A stretch of DNA of 64,000 bases. Source: Alphaproteobacteria bacterium. Lineage in GTDB: Bacteria > Pseudomonadota > Alphaproteobacteria > SMXP01. The position numbers and the translations under genes are program-made. Within the stretch, counting starts at the first letter, position 1. Each line of letters begins with the position of its first letter. Location: assembly GCA_028285305.1 (NCBI GenBank), contig JANQPV010000036.1, positions 144,560-208,559 on the forward strand, in the 5' to 3' direction. Of this stretch, positions 53,901 to 63,700 are shown piece by piece. The notes beneath the pieces were generated by a model. The model saw nothing but the letters and a program-made list of their open reading frames with translations, was not told the origin of the DNA and made no database searches.

Positions 53901-56900
53901 CTCGAGAGTGTCACAAGCGCCGGAACAGGCCCCATAGCCAATGTAAACGATGCGCCAATCATCACCTCGGACGGGGGCGGCGCCACCGCGACGGTATCAG
54001 TACTGGAAAACCAATCGGCAGTGACAACCGTCGCCGCGTCGGACGTTGATCCTTCCGATACCGTGAACTATTCGATAACGGGCGGCGCCGACCAAGCGCT
54101 GTTCTCCATTAACAGCTCCAGCGGCGCCCTGAGTTTTGTTTCCGCCCCGGATTATGAGAATCCAGCGGACAGCAACACAGACAATGCATACGAAGTTCAA
54201 GTAACCGCAGCCGACGGGAACGGCGGCTTCGACGTTCAAACCATCACAGTCAACGTAATCGATGACGCCGACGGCATCCGGGTCACCCCGACGTCGATCG
54301 TTCCGATCGGCGACGAAGTATTGGTGAACACCACCACAACCGATGCCCAGATTATCGGCGCGAACGTATCACAGGCGATCGCCGCCGACGCGAATGGCAA
54401 TTACGTCATCACGTGGGCGAGCAATCTGCAAGACGGAGACGGCTACGGCATCTACGCCCAACAATACGCTGCAGATGGCACAGCGATTGGCGGAGAGTTT
54501 CTTGTCAACACGACAACGACCGACAGCCAATTAAACCCGACGGTGGCCATGGATGACGCAGGCAACTTTGTCATTGCCTGGCAGAGCAATACGCAGGACG
54601 GCGATAATTATGGCGTCTACGCACAGAGATACGACTCTTCTGGCGTAGCTCAAGGGTCGGAATTCTTGGTGAATACGACCACGGTCGACTACCAGGGGTC
54701 GCCCGGCATCGCGATGTCATCGAGCGGCGAGTTTGTGATCATCTGGACGTCCAATGGACAAGAGCCGGATTCAAGTTTAGGAATCTACGCCCAGCGCTTT
54801 GACGCCTCAGGTGTGGCCCAAGGGGGAGAAATCCACGTCAATACGTACACGACGGGCCATCAGCAAGTCTCCTCCGTGTCGATGGACGCCGAAGGCAATT
54901 TCGTTGTCACGTGGGCCAGTAACGGTCAAGATGGGTCGAACTATGGTGTGTTTGCCCAACGTTTTGATTCGAACGGCAACACAGTTGGAGCCGAGTTTCA
55001 AGTCAACACCACCACCGCGAACTCTCAACTGTATAACGATGTGGTGATGCTAGACGATGGGCGGTTTGTCGTTGCATACCAAAGCGTGGATAGCGGCGGC
55101 GACCGAGATCTCTTCTTTCAGCGTTACGCGGCAGACGGATCAACCATCGGCGGAGAAATCCAAGTCAATACTGCCTCCGATCCCTATTTCCCGATCCCCT
55201 CGGTAACGGCCGATGAAAGCGGCAATATCACCTTGGTCTGGAACAGCTCGGGGGATGGCGCCGGAAACGGTGTCTTTGCGCGCACTTACGATTGGTCCGG
55301 AACGGCTCTCACCGGCGAAATCCAGGTGAACACAACAACGACCGGCGACCAACTCTATCCCGACGTTGTGGCTCAACCGGGTGGCGGCTTCATCGTCGTC
55401 TGGAGTGGCAATGGACCGGGGGACAGCGACGGCATCTTCGCTCAACAATATGGGTTGGCGACCGCGGAGGACGGCACAACCGCGACCTTTGAAATCGTCC
55501 TTGAACGGGCCCCCACATCCACGGTCACAATTCCTATCAGCGTCAGCGATTCATCCGAAGCCAGCGTATCCACAAGCTCTCTGATCTTTACCGCCGCCAA
55601 TTGGAACACGCCTCAGACCGTCACCATAACTGGCCTCCAGGACTTCACTGTCGACGGCGATCAAACATTCTCACTCAACATCGGTCCCGCCACCAGCACG
55701 GATGCAAACTTCAATGGTCTCGATCCGGAAGATCTGAAAATTATCAACGTAGAGCCCCCAAATGCGGCGCCAACGATTACCTCCAACGGAGGCGGACCGA
55801 CGGCGAACGTGAATGTGGCGGAAAACCAGACGGCGGTGACAACGGTAACGTCCACGGATGTGGATGCCGGCACGCCGACATACACCATTAGCGGCGGAGC
55901 GGATGCAGCCCTCTTTACAATCAACAGCGTCAGCGGCGCGTTGAGTTTCATCTCAGCGCCCAACTTCGAAAGCCCCACAGATAGCGGCGGCAACAACGTT
56001 TATGATGTTCAAATACAAGTAAGCGATGGAAACGGCGGCTTCGACACGCAAGATATCGCCGTTACGGTTACCGACGCGAACGATACGCCGACGGGAACAC
56101 CGTCGATCACGGGAACGGCACAGGAGAACCAGACCCTCACGGCCGACACATCCGGCATTGCCGATGAGGACGGGCTCGGCGCCTTCTCTTATCAATGGCT
56201 CAGAGATGGCGTGGCCATTGGCGGGGCAACGGCGTCCACGTACACGCTAGGAGATGCCGACGTCGGCGCTCAGATATCCGTTCAAGTCACGTATACAGAT
56301 GGAAATGGAAATGCGGAAGGTCCTCTGACGTCCAGTCAAACGGCTGCGGTCACGAACGTGAACGACACGCCCACGGGCTCGGTGACGATCAGCGGTACGC
56401 CGACGGAAGATCAGACCCTCACCGCCTCCAACACCCTCGCCGATGACGACGGCATGGGAGCGGTGTCATACCAATGGCAGCGCGATGGAGTGAACATCGC
56501 CGGGGCCACCAACAACACCTACACGCTCACGGACGCCGACGTCGGCGCAAACATCACGGTTGTTGCTTCTTATACGGACGGCAACGGCACACCCGAAAGC
56601 GTTGCGAGCGCCGGAACTGGCCCCATAGCCAACGTCAACGATGCGCCAACAGGACTTCCAACCGTCACTGGCACACCGACAGAAGACCAGACCCTCACGG
56701 CCGACACATCCGGCATCGCCGATGATGACGGCCTCGGCGCCTTCTCTTATCAATGGTTACGAGACGGCGTGGCCATCGGAGGCGCAACAGCTTCGACGTA
56801 TACACTGGGAGACACAGACGTTGGCGCTCAAATCTCCGTCCAGGTGACTTACACGGACGGCAACGGGACAGCCGAAGGACCGCTGACCTCGGCGCAGACT

Positions 56901-59900
56901 GCAGCCGTTACAAACGTTAACGACGCGCCTACAGGCTCGGTGACGATCAGCGGTACACCGACGGAAGATCAGACCTTGATTGCCTCCAACACGCTGGCGG
57001 ATGCCGACGGCCTGGGTCCGATCTCCTACCAGTGGCAACGGGATGGGGTAGATATTGCTGGCGCCACCAACTCGACATACACGCTTGCGGACGCAGATGT
57101 TGGCACGAACATTACCGTCGTCGCGTCTTATACGGACGGGAATGGCACGCCCGAGAGCGTTGCGAGCGCTGGAACCGGCCCCATTGCCAATGTGAATGAC
57201 ACTCCAACAGGCCTTCCGACAGTCACGGGGACACCAACCGAGAACCAGACCCTGACAGCAGACACATCAGGAATCTCTGACGACGACGGCCTCGGCGCCT
57301 TCTCTTACCAGTGGCTCCGGGACGGCGTGGCCATTGGCGGAGCCACAGCCTCCACCTATACGCTCACCAATACAGACGTCGGAGCACAAATCTCAGTCCA
57401 AGTGACGTACACAGATGGGAATGGCACTGCCGAAGGCCCCTTGACGTCAACACAGACGTCGGCTGTTACGAATGTCAACGACGCGCCGACGGGCGCCGTG
57501 ACGATCAGCGGCACGCCGACCGAGGATCAAACCCTGACTGCGTCGAACACCCTCGCAGATGCCGACGGCATGGGAGCGGTGAGCTATCAGTGGCAGCGCG
57601 ACGGCGTCAATATCGGCGGCGCCACCAACTCGACATACACTCTTACCGACGCCGACGTAGGGGCGAACATCACAGTCGTTGCATCTTATACGGACGGGAA
57701 CGGAACGCCGGAAAGCGTCGCCAGCGCCGGAACCGGCCCCATTGCCAATGTAAACGACGCGCCGACGGGCTTGCCAACAATCTCCGGCACGCCGACAGAA
57801 GACCAGACTCTCACAGCGGACACCTCAGGTATCGCCGATGATGACGGCCTGGGCACTTTCTCCTATCAATGGCTGCGGGACGGCGTGGCCATCGGCGGCG
57901 CAACGGCGTCCACGTACACGCTCGGCGACGCAGACGTCGGGGCGCAGATCTCCGTGCAGGTCACGTATACGGACGGTAATGGAACAGCCGAAGGACCACT
58001 CACGTCCACACAAACAGCAGCGGTTGCGAACGTCAACGACGCGCCGACGGGCTCCGTGACGATCAGCGGCACACCGACCGAAGATCAGACCCTTACAGCC
58101 TCGAACACCCTCGCCGATGCCGATGGCATGGGGGTCGTCTCATATCAGTGGCAGCGGGATGGCGTTGATATTGGCGGCGCGACAGCGGCCACTTACACAC
58201 TCACTGACGCCGATGTGGGCGCAAACATCACCGTTGTCGCTTCCTACACGGACGGGAATGGCACGCTCGAGAACGTCACCAGCGCTGGCACCGGTCCCAT
58301 CGCCAACGTCAACGATGCGCCGACTGGCCTGCCAGCAATCTCCGGCACGCCGACAGAAGACCAGACTCTCACAGCGGACACATCGGGAATCGCAGACGAT
58401 GACGGTCTCGGCGCCTTTTCTTATCAGTGGCTGCGGGATGGGGTCGCCATCGGCGGCGCTACGGCGTCCACCTACACGCTCGGCGACGCAGACGTCGGGG
58501 CACAAATCTCCGTTCAGGTCACGTATACGGACGGCAACGGGACAGCCGAAGGGCCGCTCACGTCCGCGCAGACAGCTGCGGTCGCCAATGTCAACGACGC
58601 CCCGACGGGCTTGCCCGCAATCTCCGGATCGGCGGTTGAGAACCAAACCCTGACAGCGGACACGTCGGGCATCGCCGATGATGACGGCCTAGGCGCCTTC
58701 TCTTATCAGTGGCTCAGGGACGGCATGGCCATTGGTGGAGCAACATCGGGGACCTATACGCTCACCAACACTGACGTCGGTGCTCAAATCAGCGTTCAGG
58801 TTACGTATACAGATGGCAACGGGACTGCTGAAGGACCACTAACGTCGGCTCAGACTGGAATCGTCACCAACGTCAACGATGCGCCAACGGGCTCTGTAAC
58901 CATTTCCGGCACTCCGACAGAGGATCAAACGCTTACCGCCTCCAACACGCTGGCGGATGCCGACGGCCTCGGTCCGATCTCCTACCAGTGGCAACGGGAT
59001 GGGGTAGATATTGCTGGCGCCACCAACTCGACATACACGCTTGCCGACGCGGACGTCGGCGCGAATATCACCGTCGTTGCCTCCTACACGGACGGCAATG
59101 GCACGCCGGAGAGCGTCACCAGCGCCGGCACAGGCCCCATCGCCAATGTGAATGACACTCCGACGGGAGCGCCTGTGGTAACTGGTACGCCAACTGAGAA
59201 CCAGACCTTGACGGCGAACACATCGGGCATCGCCGATGATGATGGCCTCGGCGCCTTTTCTTATCAGTGGCTCCGGGACGGCGTGGCCATTGGCGGCGCA
59301 ACGGCGTCCACGTACACGCTAGGCGACGCCGACGTCGGCGCTCAGATTTCCGTTCAAGTGACCTACACGGACGGAAACGGAACCGCTGAAGGACCACTCA
59401 CGTCCGCACCAACAGCCGCAGTCGCAAATGTCAACGATGCGCCGACGGGCTCCGTCTCCATTTCTGGCACGCCAACGGAAGATCAAACCCTCACCGCTTC
59501 CAACACCCTGGCCGACGCGGACGGAATGGGAGTGGTGTCTTACCAGTGGCAACGGGACGCTGTGGATATCGCTGGCGCCAACAACTCGACTTACACTCTT
59601 TCGGACACTGATGTAGGCGCGAACATCACGGTAGCCGCCTCTTACACCGACGGCAACGGGACGCTGGAGAGCGTCACCAGCGCCGGTACCGGACCTATCA
59701 CCAATGTAAATGATGCACCCACAGGCATTCCCGCAATCAAAGGGGCACCTGCCGAGAACCAAATCCTTGCTGCAGACACCTCCGGCATCGCCGATGATGA
59801 CGGCCTGGGCGCGTTCTCCTACCAGTGGCTGAGAGATGGTTCTGCCATCGCGGGCGCGACCTCAGCCACATACGCGCTGACCAATAGCGACGTTGGCGCC

Positions 59901-60710
59901 GCCATCAGCGTCCAAGTAGCGTATACAGACGGAAATGCATCCGCCGAACTCTTGACGAGCTCCGCGACCGGCATTGTTACGGGCGCCGCACCGGCAGAGC
60001 TGGCACCTGCTCCGGTCATCATAAAAATTGTCGAAGAACCTGTTATCGAAATAAAAACCGATCTTCTGGAAGTCGTTGCCGAAGAGCTAGACGCAGAAAC
60101 AATTACCGAAGCAGCCGCGCCGATTGTCGAAGCATTGAGCCCGGTCTTGAACGCGGTTGCGCTCGAAGGAGTTCCGGATCCGATCGCTCAAGTCAACAAT
60201 CAATCGTCGGTATCCGTCAATTTCACCATCGCCGAGAACATCGTTCAAACCAACCCGTTCATTCTCGGTGCAGAATCGAAGCTATTCGGCGGCATATCTT
60301 TGAGCACGTCCTACACGGTGGAGTCGTCGGTGACCCCAGACACGATCGAAATAAGTCTGGACCTGGAGAATATCGACTTTCAAGCCCTGCAAATGGCCGT
60401 GAACCAAACTCTGGAAGACATCAGCTATCAGGGCGGTCCTCTTGAGATGGACATTGAAACGATAGCGATCGGTACGGGAACCCTCCTTTCGGCGGGAACG
60501 GTGACATGGTTGCTTCGCGGAGGCGCGTTGCTCAGCTCTTTCCTTTGGGCAATTCCTGCGTGGCGCGGTTTTGACCCGCTGCCCATCGTGACGTCACGCG
60601 CGGACGGGGTGATCGGGATTTCCCCTGATGAGGAAGAAGAATCGCAAGCCGAGCGACTTTTCGACAATGCGGTCAATTCAAATGAGAGAACTGAAGGGGC
60701 TGCAAGGTGA
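50985..60710 (+). CDS. Giant DUF4347/cadherin-like/Ig-repeat membrane-anchored surface protein
   Basis: 3241 residues, one unbroken frame. Layout: N-terminal LEPR-like motif LEARIAFDAAGA (31-42); DUF4347 domain at about 60-245 with SHGD (His147) and IYGCNFG (Cys191), a caspase-like His/Cys pair; a jelly-roll-like domain (about 260-410); cadherin-like repeat (about 412-524); five Ig-like repeats (526-990); cadherin-like; seven propeller-like repeats (1109-1490); Calx-beta-like; cadherin-like; 14 Ig-like repeats (1703-2998); acidic region; then a hydrophobic anchor (about 3158-3190) followed by WRGFDPLPI and a 40-residue tail. No RTX nonapeptides or Gly-rich secretion tail. The stop overlaps the GGDEF-EAL gene (GTGA). 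Likely a giant adhesin held at the cell envelope; function inferred from architecture. Confidence 0.88.
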   Translation: MSLGVRRRPRSPMQSSLPREQQPSQLVYRELEARIAFDAAGAATADTTIADSGPSQDAGADATADTNHDTQSAENTQLAEALASLDTPTTNEIVFVDPSVEDVNQLIAGIDPAHEIIFLDPSTDGVEFMAQVLSERNDIDAIHIISHGDEGALFLGSSVLNLDSMNGEYADELAIFRDALTVDADILIYGCNFGAEETGALAVARLAQLTDADIAASDDTTGHESLGGDWELESRSGSIEAEVAVDENSQEAWVGLLDDTGWKSPSATGDDYSQWTNASNAYASDNADAREDRSGQQQDWYNFAFGVPNGATIDGIEVRIEGNNQWEANGVAVELSWDGGANYTSSGIQQIWPNSGSDSVQTISSSTELWGRTWSADDFSDSNFRIQLTKIGSEDYYDFQVDHIEVRVHYTVSTNNAPVITSNGGGATANINVAENTAKVADVTATDADISDTLTYSISGGADSSQFTINSSTGELSFVSAPNFESPTDVGGNNVYDVQVQVDDGNGGVDTQDIAVTVTDANDAPAGTPGIKGTPTEDQTLTADTSGISDEDGLGTFSYQWLRDGVSISGATASTYTLVDADVGAQISVQVTYTDGGGNAEGPLTSTQTAAVANVNDAPTGLPVISGTPTEDQTLTADTSGIADEDGLGAFSYQWLRDGVAIGGATASTYTLGDADVGAQISVQVTYTDGHGTAEGPLTSAQTAAVANINDAPTGSVSISGTPTEDQTLTASNTLADADGMGAVSYQWQRDGVNIAGATSSTYTLTDADVGTNITVVASYTDGNGTPESVTSAGTGPIANVNDAPTGLPTVTGTPTEDQTLTADTSGIADDDGLGAFSYQWLRDGVAIGGATASTYTLGDADVGTQISVQVTYTDGNGTAEGPLTSAQTAAVANVNDAPTGSVSISGTPTEDQTLTASNTLADADGMGAVSYQWQRDGVNIAGATNSTYTLADADVGANITVAASYTDGNGTLESVTSAGTGPIANVNDAPIITSDGGGATATVSVLENQSAVTTVAASDVDPSDTVNYSITGGADQALFSINSSSGALSFVSAPDYENPADSNTDNAYEVQVTAADGNGGFDVQTITVNVIDDADGIRVTPTSIVPIGDEVLVNTTTTDAQIIGANVSQAIAADANGNYVITWASNLQDGDGYGIYAQQYAADGTAIGGEFLVNTTTTDSQLNPTVAMDDAGNFVIAWQSNTQDGDNYGVYAQRYDSSGVAQGSEFLVNTTTVDYQGSPGIAMSSSGEFVIIWTSNGQEPDSSLGIYAQRFDASGVAQGGEIHVNTYTTGHQQVSSVSMDAEGNFVVTWASNGQDGSNYGVFAQRFDSNGNTVGAEFQVNTTTANSQLYNDVVMLDDGRFVVAYQSVDSGGDRDLFFQRYAADGSTIGGEIQVNTASDPYFPIPSVTADESGNITLVWNSSGDGAGNGVFARTYDWSGTALTGEIQVNTTTTGDQLYPDVVAQPGGGFIVVWSGNGPGDSDGIFAQQYGLATAEDGTTATFEIVLERAPTSTVTIPISVSDSSEASVSTSSLIFTAANWNTPQTVTITGLQDFTVDGDQTFSLNIGPATSTDANFNGLDPEDLKIINVEPPNAAPTITSNGGGPTANVNVAENQTAVTTVTSTDVDAGTPTYTISGGADAALFTINSVSGALSFISAPNFESPTDSGGNNVYDVQIQVSDGNGGFDTQDIAVTVTDANDTPTGTPSITGTAQENQTLTADTSGIADEDGLGAFSYQWLRDGVAIGGATASTYTLGDADVGAQISVQVTYTDGNGNAEGPLTSSQTAAVTNVNDTPTGSVTISGTPTEDQTLTASNTLADDDGMGAVSYQWQRDGVNIAGATNNTYTLTDADVGANITVVASYTDGNGTPESVASAGTGPIANVNDAPTGLPTVTGTPTEDQTLTADTSGIADDDGLGAFSYQWLRDGVAIGGATASTYTLGDTDVGAQISVQVTYTDGNGTAEGPLTSAQTAAVTNVNDAPTGSVTISGTPTEDQTLIASNTLADADGLGPISYQWQRDGVDIAGATNSTYTLADADVGTNITVVASYTDGNGTPESVASAGTGPIANVNDTPTGLPTVTGTPTENQTLTADTSGISDDDGLGAFSYQWLRDGVAIGGATASTYTLTNTDVGAQISVQVTYTDGNGTAEGPLTSTQTSAVTNVNDAPTGAVTISGTPTEDQTLTASNTLADADGMGAVSYQWQRDGVNIGGATNSTYTLTDADVGANITVVASYTDGNGTPESVASAGTGPIANVNDAPTGLPTISGTPTEDQTLTADTSGIADDDGLGTFSYQWLRDGVAIGGATASTYTLGDADVGAQISVQVTYTDGNGTAEGPLTSTQTAAVANVNDAPTGSVTISGTPTEDQTLTASNTLADADGMGVVSYQWQRDGVDIGGATAATYTLTDADVGANITVVASYTDGNGTLENVTSAGTGPIANVNDAPTGLPAISGTPTEDQTLTADTSGIADDDGLGAFSYQWLRDGVAIGGATASTYTLGDADVGAQISVQVTYTDGNGTAEGPLTSAQTAAVANVNDAPTGLPAISGSAVENQTLTADTSGIADDDGLGAFSYQWLRDGMAIGGATSGTYTLTNTDVGAQISVQVTYTDGNGTAEGPLTSAQTGIVTNVNDAPTGSVTISGTPTEDQTLTASNTLADADGLGPISYQWQRDGVDIAGATNSTYTLADADVGANITVVASYTDGNGTPESVTSAGTGPIANVNDTPTGAPVVTGTPTENQTLTANTSGIADDDGLGAFSYQWLRDGVAIGGATASTYTLGDADVGAQISVQVTYTDGNGTAEGPLTSAPTAAVANVNDAPTGSVSISGTPTEDQTLTASNTLADADGMGVVSYQWQRDAVDIAGANNSTYTLSDTDVGANITVAASYTDGNGTLESVTSAGTGPITNVNDAPTGIPAIKGAPAENQILAADTSGIADDDGLGAFSYQWLRDGSAIAGATSATYALTNSDVGAAISVQVAYTDGNASAELLTSSATGIVTGAAPAELAPAPVIIKIVEEPVIEIKTDLLEVVAEELDAETITEAAAPIVEALSPVLNAVALEGVPDPIAQVNNQSSVSVNFTIAENIVQTNPFILGAESKLFGGISLSTSYTVESSVTPDTIEISLDLENIDFQALQMAVNQTLEDISYQGGPLEMDIETIAIGTGTLLSAGTVTWLLRGGALLSSFLWAIPAWRGFDPLPIVTSRADGVIGISPDEEEESQAERLFDNAVNSNERTEGAAR
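52560..53955 (+). repeat. Ig-like coding tandem repeats, block 1 (5 units: A, A, B, A, B)
   Basis: Units alternate between type A (94 residues, 282 bases, core TLTADTSGI..DGLG.FSYQWLRDG) and type B (92 residues, 276 bases, core TLTASNTLADADGMGAVSYQWQRDG). Order A, A, B, A, B. They encode bacterial Ig-like (SYQW core) domains separated by NVNDAPTG linkers. Confidence 0.9.
54309..55455 (+). repeat. Seven coding repeats of a propeller-like type
   Basis: Seven units of roughly 55 residues start with G-[GSDA]-E-[FIV]-x-V-N-T (at about 54309, 54495, 54657, 54825, 54990, 55153, 55315), each with a FVI-x-W and GIYAQRY motif. Exactly seven copies and blade-like size are consistent with a closed seven-bladed beta-propeller. 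Confidence 0.75.
56091..59980 (+). repeat. Ig-like coding tandem repeats, block 2 (14 units)
   Basis: Order by core sequence: A B A B A B A B A A B A B A, so mostly a 558-base A+B unit repeated with one extra A. Copies are nearly identical at DNA level in places: the B units at about 56986-57090 and 58938-59045 share a run of about 105 bases with one mismatch, indicating recent duplication or gene conversion. Confidence 0.85.
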
Positions 60711-63700
60711 AGAACCTGTTCAATCCAACCTTCAGATTGAGCATAAGTCTGGCGGGACTAACCGTCAGCCTACTGTTTGCAGCAAGTCTGTTTGGCCTTT
60801 TGCCCAACAATCAGCACTTTGAAATCAAATCTCGGGCATATCTTGCTGAATCGCTCGCCGTTCAACTGTCCAGCGCGGCAAACGAAAACGATATCCCCTT
60901 GATCCGTCAAACGATGAGCGCTGTGGTTGGTCGCAACAGGGATGTTCAGTCCATCGCCCTGCGAAACTACGAAGGCAGAGTCGTCGTCGCGGCAGGAGAT
61001 CACGATCAGTTTTGGACCAAACGCCATGATCAAAAATCGTCACCAACCCAGGTCCAAGTCTCCATCAAGGAAAACGGTGCGGAGTGGGGAGCGATCGAGA
61101 TTGCGTTTGCTCCATTGCAGTCGGCTGAAACCATCCTCGGAATTTCGAAGTCCATCCTCGGTCTCTTTGCGTTCTTTGGCGTACTTGGGTTCGCAAGCTA
61201 CTACTTCGTTCTGCGACGTGCGTTGCGCGAGCTCAATCCAGGCAATGTAATCCCCGAACGCGTCAAAGCGGCTTTTAATACGCTTGCTGAAGGGGTTCTG
61301 ATCCTCGATGAAAAAGGCACGATCCTTCTCGCCAACAATTCGTTTGCAGAAGCATTGGGCAAAGAGGTCAATGATCTATTCACCTCAAACGTGAGCTCCA
61401 TAAAATGGTACAATTGGGCCGAAACCTCAGCTGCGGCTGATGAACCCTGGAGGATCGTACTACGCGAAGACCGAAACGTCACGAACGCCAAACTCGGGTT
61501 TCGCGACGAAGCTGGAGGCTCAAGAATCTTCAACGTCAATGCAACATGTATACGGAATGAATCGGGAGAGATATCAGGGGTCTTGGTAACCTTCGACGAT
61601 GTTACGGTACTCGAACGCAAGAACGAGGAGCTCATTCGCGCCGTAAACCAACTGCAAAAATCTGAAGAGGAAATCACCCAGCAAAACAGGGAACTGCTTT
61701 ATCTCGCTAATCACGATCCGTTGTCGGGTTGCCTCAACCGGAGAGCCTTTTTTGAGCAGTTTTCCGCACTGTTCAAAACCGCCCAAACAGAGGGCCCTGA
61801 GCTGACGTGCATGATGGTCGACCTCGATCACTTCAAGCGCATCAACGATCGGTTCGGCCACGCCGTGGGTGACGACGTGATTGCGGGCACGGCCAAAATT
61901 CTACGTGAGATAACGGGTGAAGATGGAATAGTTGGAAGATATGGGGGGGAAGAATTCTGTATTGCCCTGAAGGGACTGCAGCCTTCCCGATGTCTTGAAC
62001 TCGCCAATGAAATTCGTGGAGAAATTCAAAGAACATCTGTTGATTGGCTGGGAGACAATAATCGAGCAACATCCAGCATCGGACTTGCCCATCTTTCTTC
62101 CCACCCCAATGACGTAAAAGAAATTGTAGATTGGGCCGATCAGGCTCTGTATACGGCCAAAGAAACTGGGCGGAACAAAGCTGTCGTTTGGGCCGAGGCA
62201 ACGACCGCTGTTGCCGCTGAGACCGAAGAATTGCCGATCCAGACTCCGCTGGCGGAGAATATCGATACGTTTTACGAGAAAACAGTTCCCGACAGCTCCA
62301 CCGCCGCGATCAGCTTTGCCGAAACCCCCGTCTCGCCGGAGACAGATGCGCTCACCAAACTGCCGGCGCTTTCTGTGACGTTGCAGCGAGCCAATGAGGC
62401 CATTGCCCATGCCGCACAATCAGGAAAATCCGTCGCCGTCCTATGTATTTCCCTCGACCAAGTTGAGCGGCTCACCGCACTCTTTGGTGAAAGAGCAGCA
62501 AAAGATTTGGTTCTCGGCACAAGTCTGCGATTCAGCAACGTGCTTAACCGCAGCGATACGGTGTCTTTGCTCGGTGACCGAAGTCGGTCGACGACCCTGT
62601 CCCGAGTTTCAGAGAATAAGTTTCTAATCGTCATTCCCGATCTGGATGAAACCAACATGATCGGCTGGGTAACCGAGCGGCTGTTCCTTAGTCTAAAAGA
62701 CCCAATACCTATTCATCAGACGAACAATTATGTTACTGCCAACATCGGAGTGAGCCTGTTCCCCGAAGACGGAGACGAGGCTGAATTGCTGGTGAGGAAA
62801 GCGCAAGCGGCCGAGCACCACGCGCGGGAAATGGATGGCACCAATAACGTAAGATTCTATTCGAACGCCATGAACGAAGCGTCCAAGCAACAGCTCAGAC
62901 TTGAAGAAAGCATTCGCCAAGCCATTGAACACGATAACTTTACTCTGTCTTATCAACCAATCGTGCATGCACGGACGGGTAAAGTGGAGGCTCTCGAGGC
63001 TCTTCTTCGGTTCAAGAATGATGCCTTCCAGGGAACACCCGTTGGCCTAGTCATATCAGTAGCCGAACAAACGGGACTTATCGTGGAGATGGGCGAGTGG
63101 ATTACAAAGGCCGCAATCCGGCAGGCCGAAGAATGGATCGATTCCGGAATTGACATACCAAAGATCTCCATAAATCTCTCCGCCGTCCAACTGACTTCCA
63201 AGGCGGCGATGGAACACCTCATTCAAATCATCCGTGACATGCGTTTGCCCGCAAGAAAGGTTCAATTCGAAGTCACAGAAACAGCCATACTGGATGATCT
63301 CGAGTCGGCACATCACTCTCTCATGCGGCTACAACAGTTAGGAGTGATGATTGCCCTCGACGACTTTGGCACGGGACAATCGTCGCTTAGCTATTTGCGC
63401 CGCTTCCGGCCGGACACACTCAAAGTTGACCGTTGCTTCGTAGACGAAATTGCCACCAGTCACGCCGATGACGCATTGGTTTCGGCAATTGTTGAAATGG
63501 CGCATCGCATGGGTTTCCGGGTTGTTGCAGAAGGCGTGGAAAACAAGCACCAGCTCGACAAATTGCGCCAGATAGGGTGCGACGAAATCCAAGGCTACTA
63601 TATCTCGCGCCCCCAACCGGCATCCGAGATGGGCGACTGGTTAGCTGTTGCTGAGAAAACGAATATGATCGCCGCTGCTCACAAGGCAAGGCCGACGGCA

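Noticed and set aside
52689..59762. Long minus-strand frames opposite the Ig repeats (for example 52689-53225, 58140-58646, 59319-59762)
   Set aside because: They recur at the same place in each repeat unit, as expected from the codon bias of the sense strand, and have no independent ribosome sites or neighbours.
52560..59980. Regular repeats that could look like a CRISPR or minisatellite array
   Set aside because: Units of 276-282 bases keep one reading frame through the giant gene and encode Ig-like domains; no short repeat/spacer structure.
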